The notes below the pieces were generated by a model. It saw only the letters and a list, made by a program, of their open reading frames with translations. It did no database searches and was not told the origin of the DNA. Shown piece after piece: positions 63,688 to 64,000 of a stretch of DNA of 64,000 nucleotides. This DNA comes from Limnephilus marmoratus (taxonomy: Eukaryota > Arthropoda > Insecta > Trichoptera > Limnephilidae): contig OU862920.1 in assembly GCA_917880885.1 (NCBI GenBank), forward strand, positions 43,683,019 to 43,747,018, written 5' to 3'. A program made the translations under genes and the position numbers. Positions within the stretch are counted from its first letter, which is position 1, and the number at the start of each line of letters is the position of its first letter.

Positions 63688-64000
63688 GGTGTGCTTTAGA
63701 TCACACGACTGAAGTAAAACTTCTTTAGCTCTTTTATGATAGGAAGAGAGAAAAAAATGTGCGCGCGTACTGTTCTCTCTTGCTCCACAGTGTGGCCTGC
63801 ACTGTGTCTTAGATGTACAAAACGTAACTGCTATGAGAGAAAGAGAGAAAGAAAATGTACGCTCGCTCCTCTCTCTCTTGCCCCTACTGTAATACACGAA
63901 ACGTAACTCTCTCTCTCTTTCTATCTTCACTAACTTATACCTCCCTCTCAACTTCCGGTCACTTCGCCCGATCACACTTTTCGTAACGCACTCGTCACAC
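63688..64000 (-). mobile_element. MITE-D, cut by the window end
   Basis: It is the inverse of 30130-30466: gtgtgctttagatcacacg, actgaagtaaaacttcttta, gcctgcactgtgtcttagat, tctctcttgcccctactgta, tccctctcaacttcc. The far end lies outside the window. The frame at 63652-63975 is not conserved in other copies. Confidence 0.88.

Overview
This is AT-rich eukaryotic nuclear DNA, most likely from an insect and probably a lepidopteran. The pointers are short non-autonomous Helitrons of the kind common in moths and butterflies (3' end ...CAGCTAG before T), RTE-like and Jockey-like LINE fragments, tRNA-derived SINEs and many small inverted-repeat DNA elements. I see no bacterial gene organisation and no convincing host gene or exon. 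Every recognisable coding stretch is a transposon remnant, so the window reads as intergenic or long-intron repeat-rich DNA. The species assignment is inference.

The clearest theme is a group of Penelope-like elements (PLEs) whose inverted terminal arms carry hammerhead ribozyme (HHR) motifs (CTGANGA, stem II, GAAAC, short palindromic stem III, cleavage site NUH). One copy (23176-24703) has 255-bp inverted arms, a 16-bp target-site duplication (TSD) and the thumb plus GIY-YIG endonuclease part of the PLE protein; the reverse transcriptase (RT) catalytic core is missing. A second (816-2319) has HHRs in both arms and a 12-bp TSD. Four much smaller derivatives (29209-29411, 34019-34198, 34986-35209, 47885-48090) are little more than an inverted repeat with an HHR at or near the centre; three have TSDs of 9-15 bp, and one sits inside a Helitron. 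Single or decayed arms lie at 3770-4245, 6780-6925, 17950-18110 and 43178-43275.

Other families, region by region: SINE-A (tRNA-like head, tail ending near TCTTCTTCAATGA) occurs as inverted pairs at 5440-5950, 10681-10974 and 39063-39530. SINE-B occurs about a dozen times, with full copies at 16197-16615 (+) and 42026-42435 (-). SINE-F (9464, 22445, 31775, 40258, 44992, 57195, 58265) shares its 3' tail with a Jockey-like LINE at 19840-20535. MITE-C and MITE-D recur throughout and have related ends. Helitrons lie at 12307, 25201, 33933, 54915 and 60544. A PIF/Harbinger-like element (39900-40925, TAA TSD) keeps a split MADF-domain remnant. Two copies of an approximately 860-bp TIR element (49059 and 59194) share a conserved internal hairpin. 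A minisatellite lies at 27895-28328 and a complex tandem array at 14110-15145. RTE-like LINE remnants lie at 26655, 33401 and 43994.

The elements form a layered insertion record: SINE inside Harbinger, PLE miniature inside Helitron, PLE arm inside MITE-C, and a MITE inside an older repeat. All repeat calls come from comparing copies within this window by eye. Coordinates of decayed copies are approximate, and family names without a diagnostic feature are provisional.
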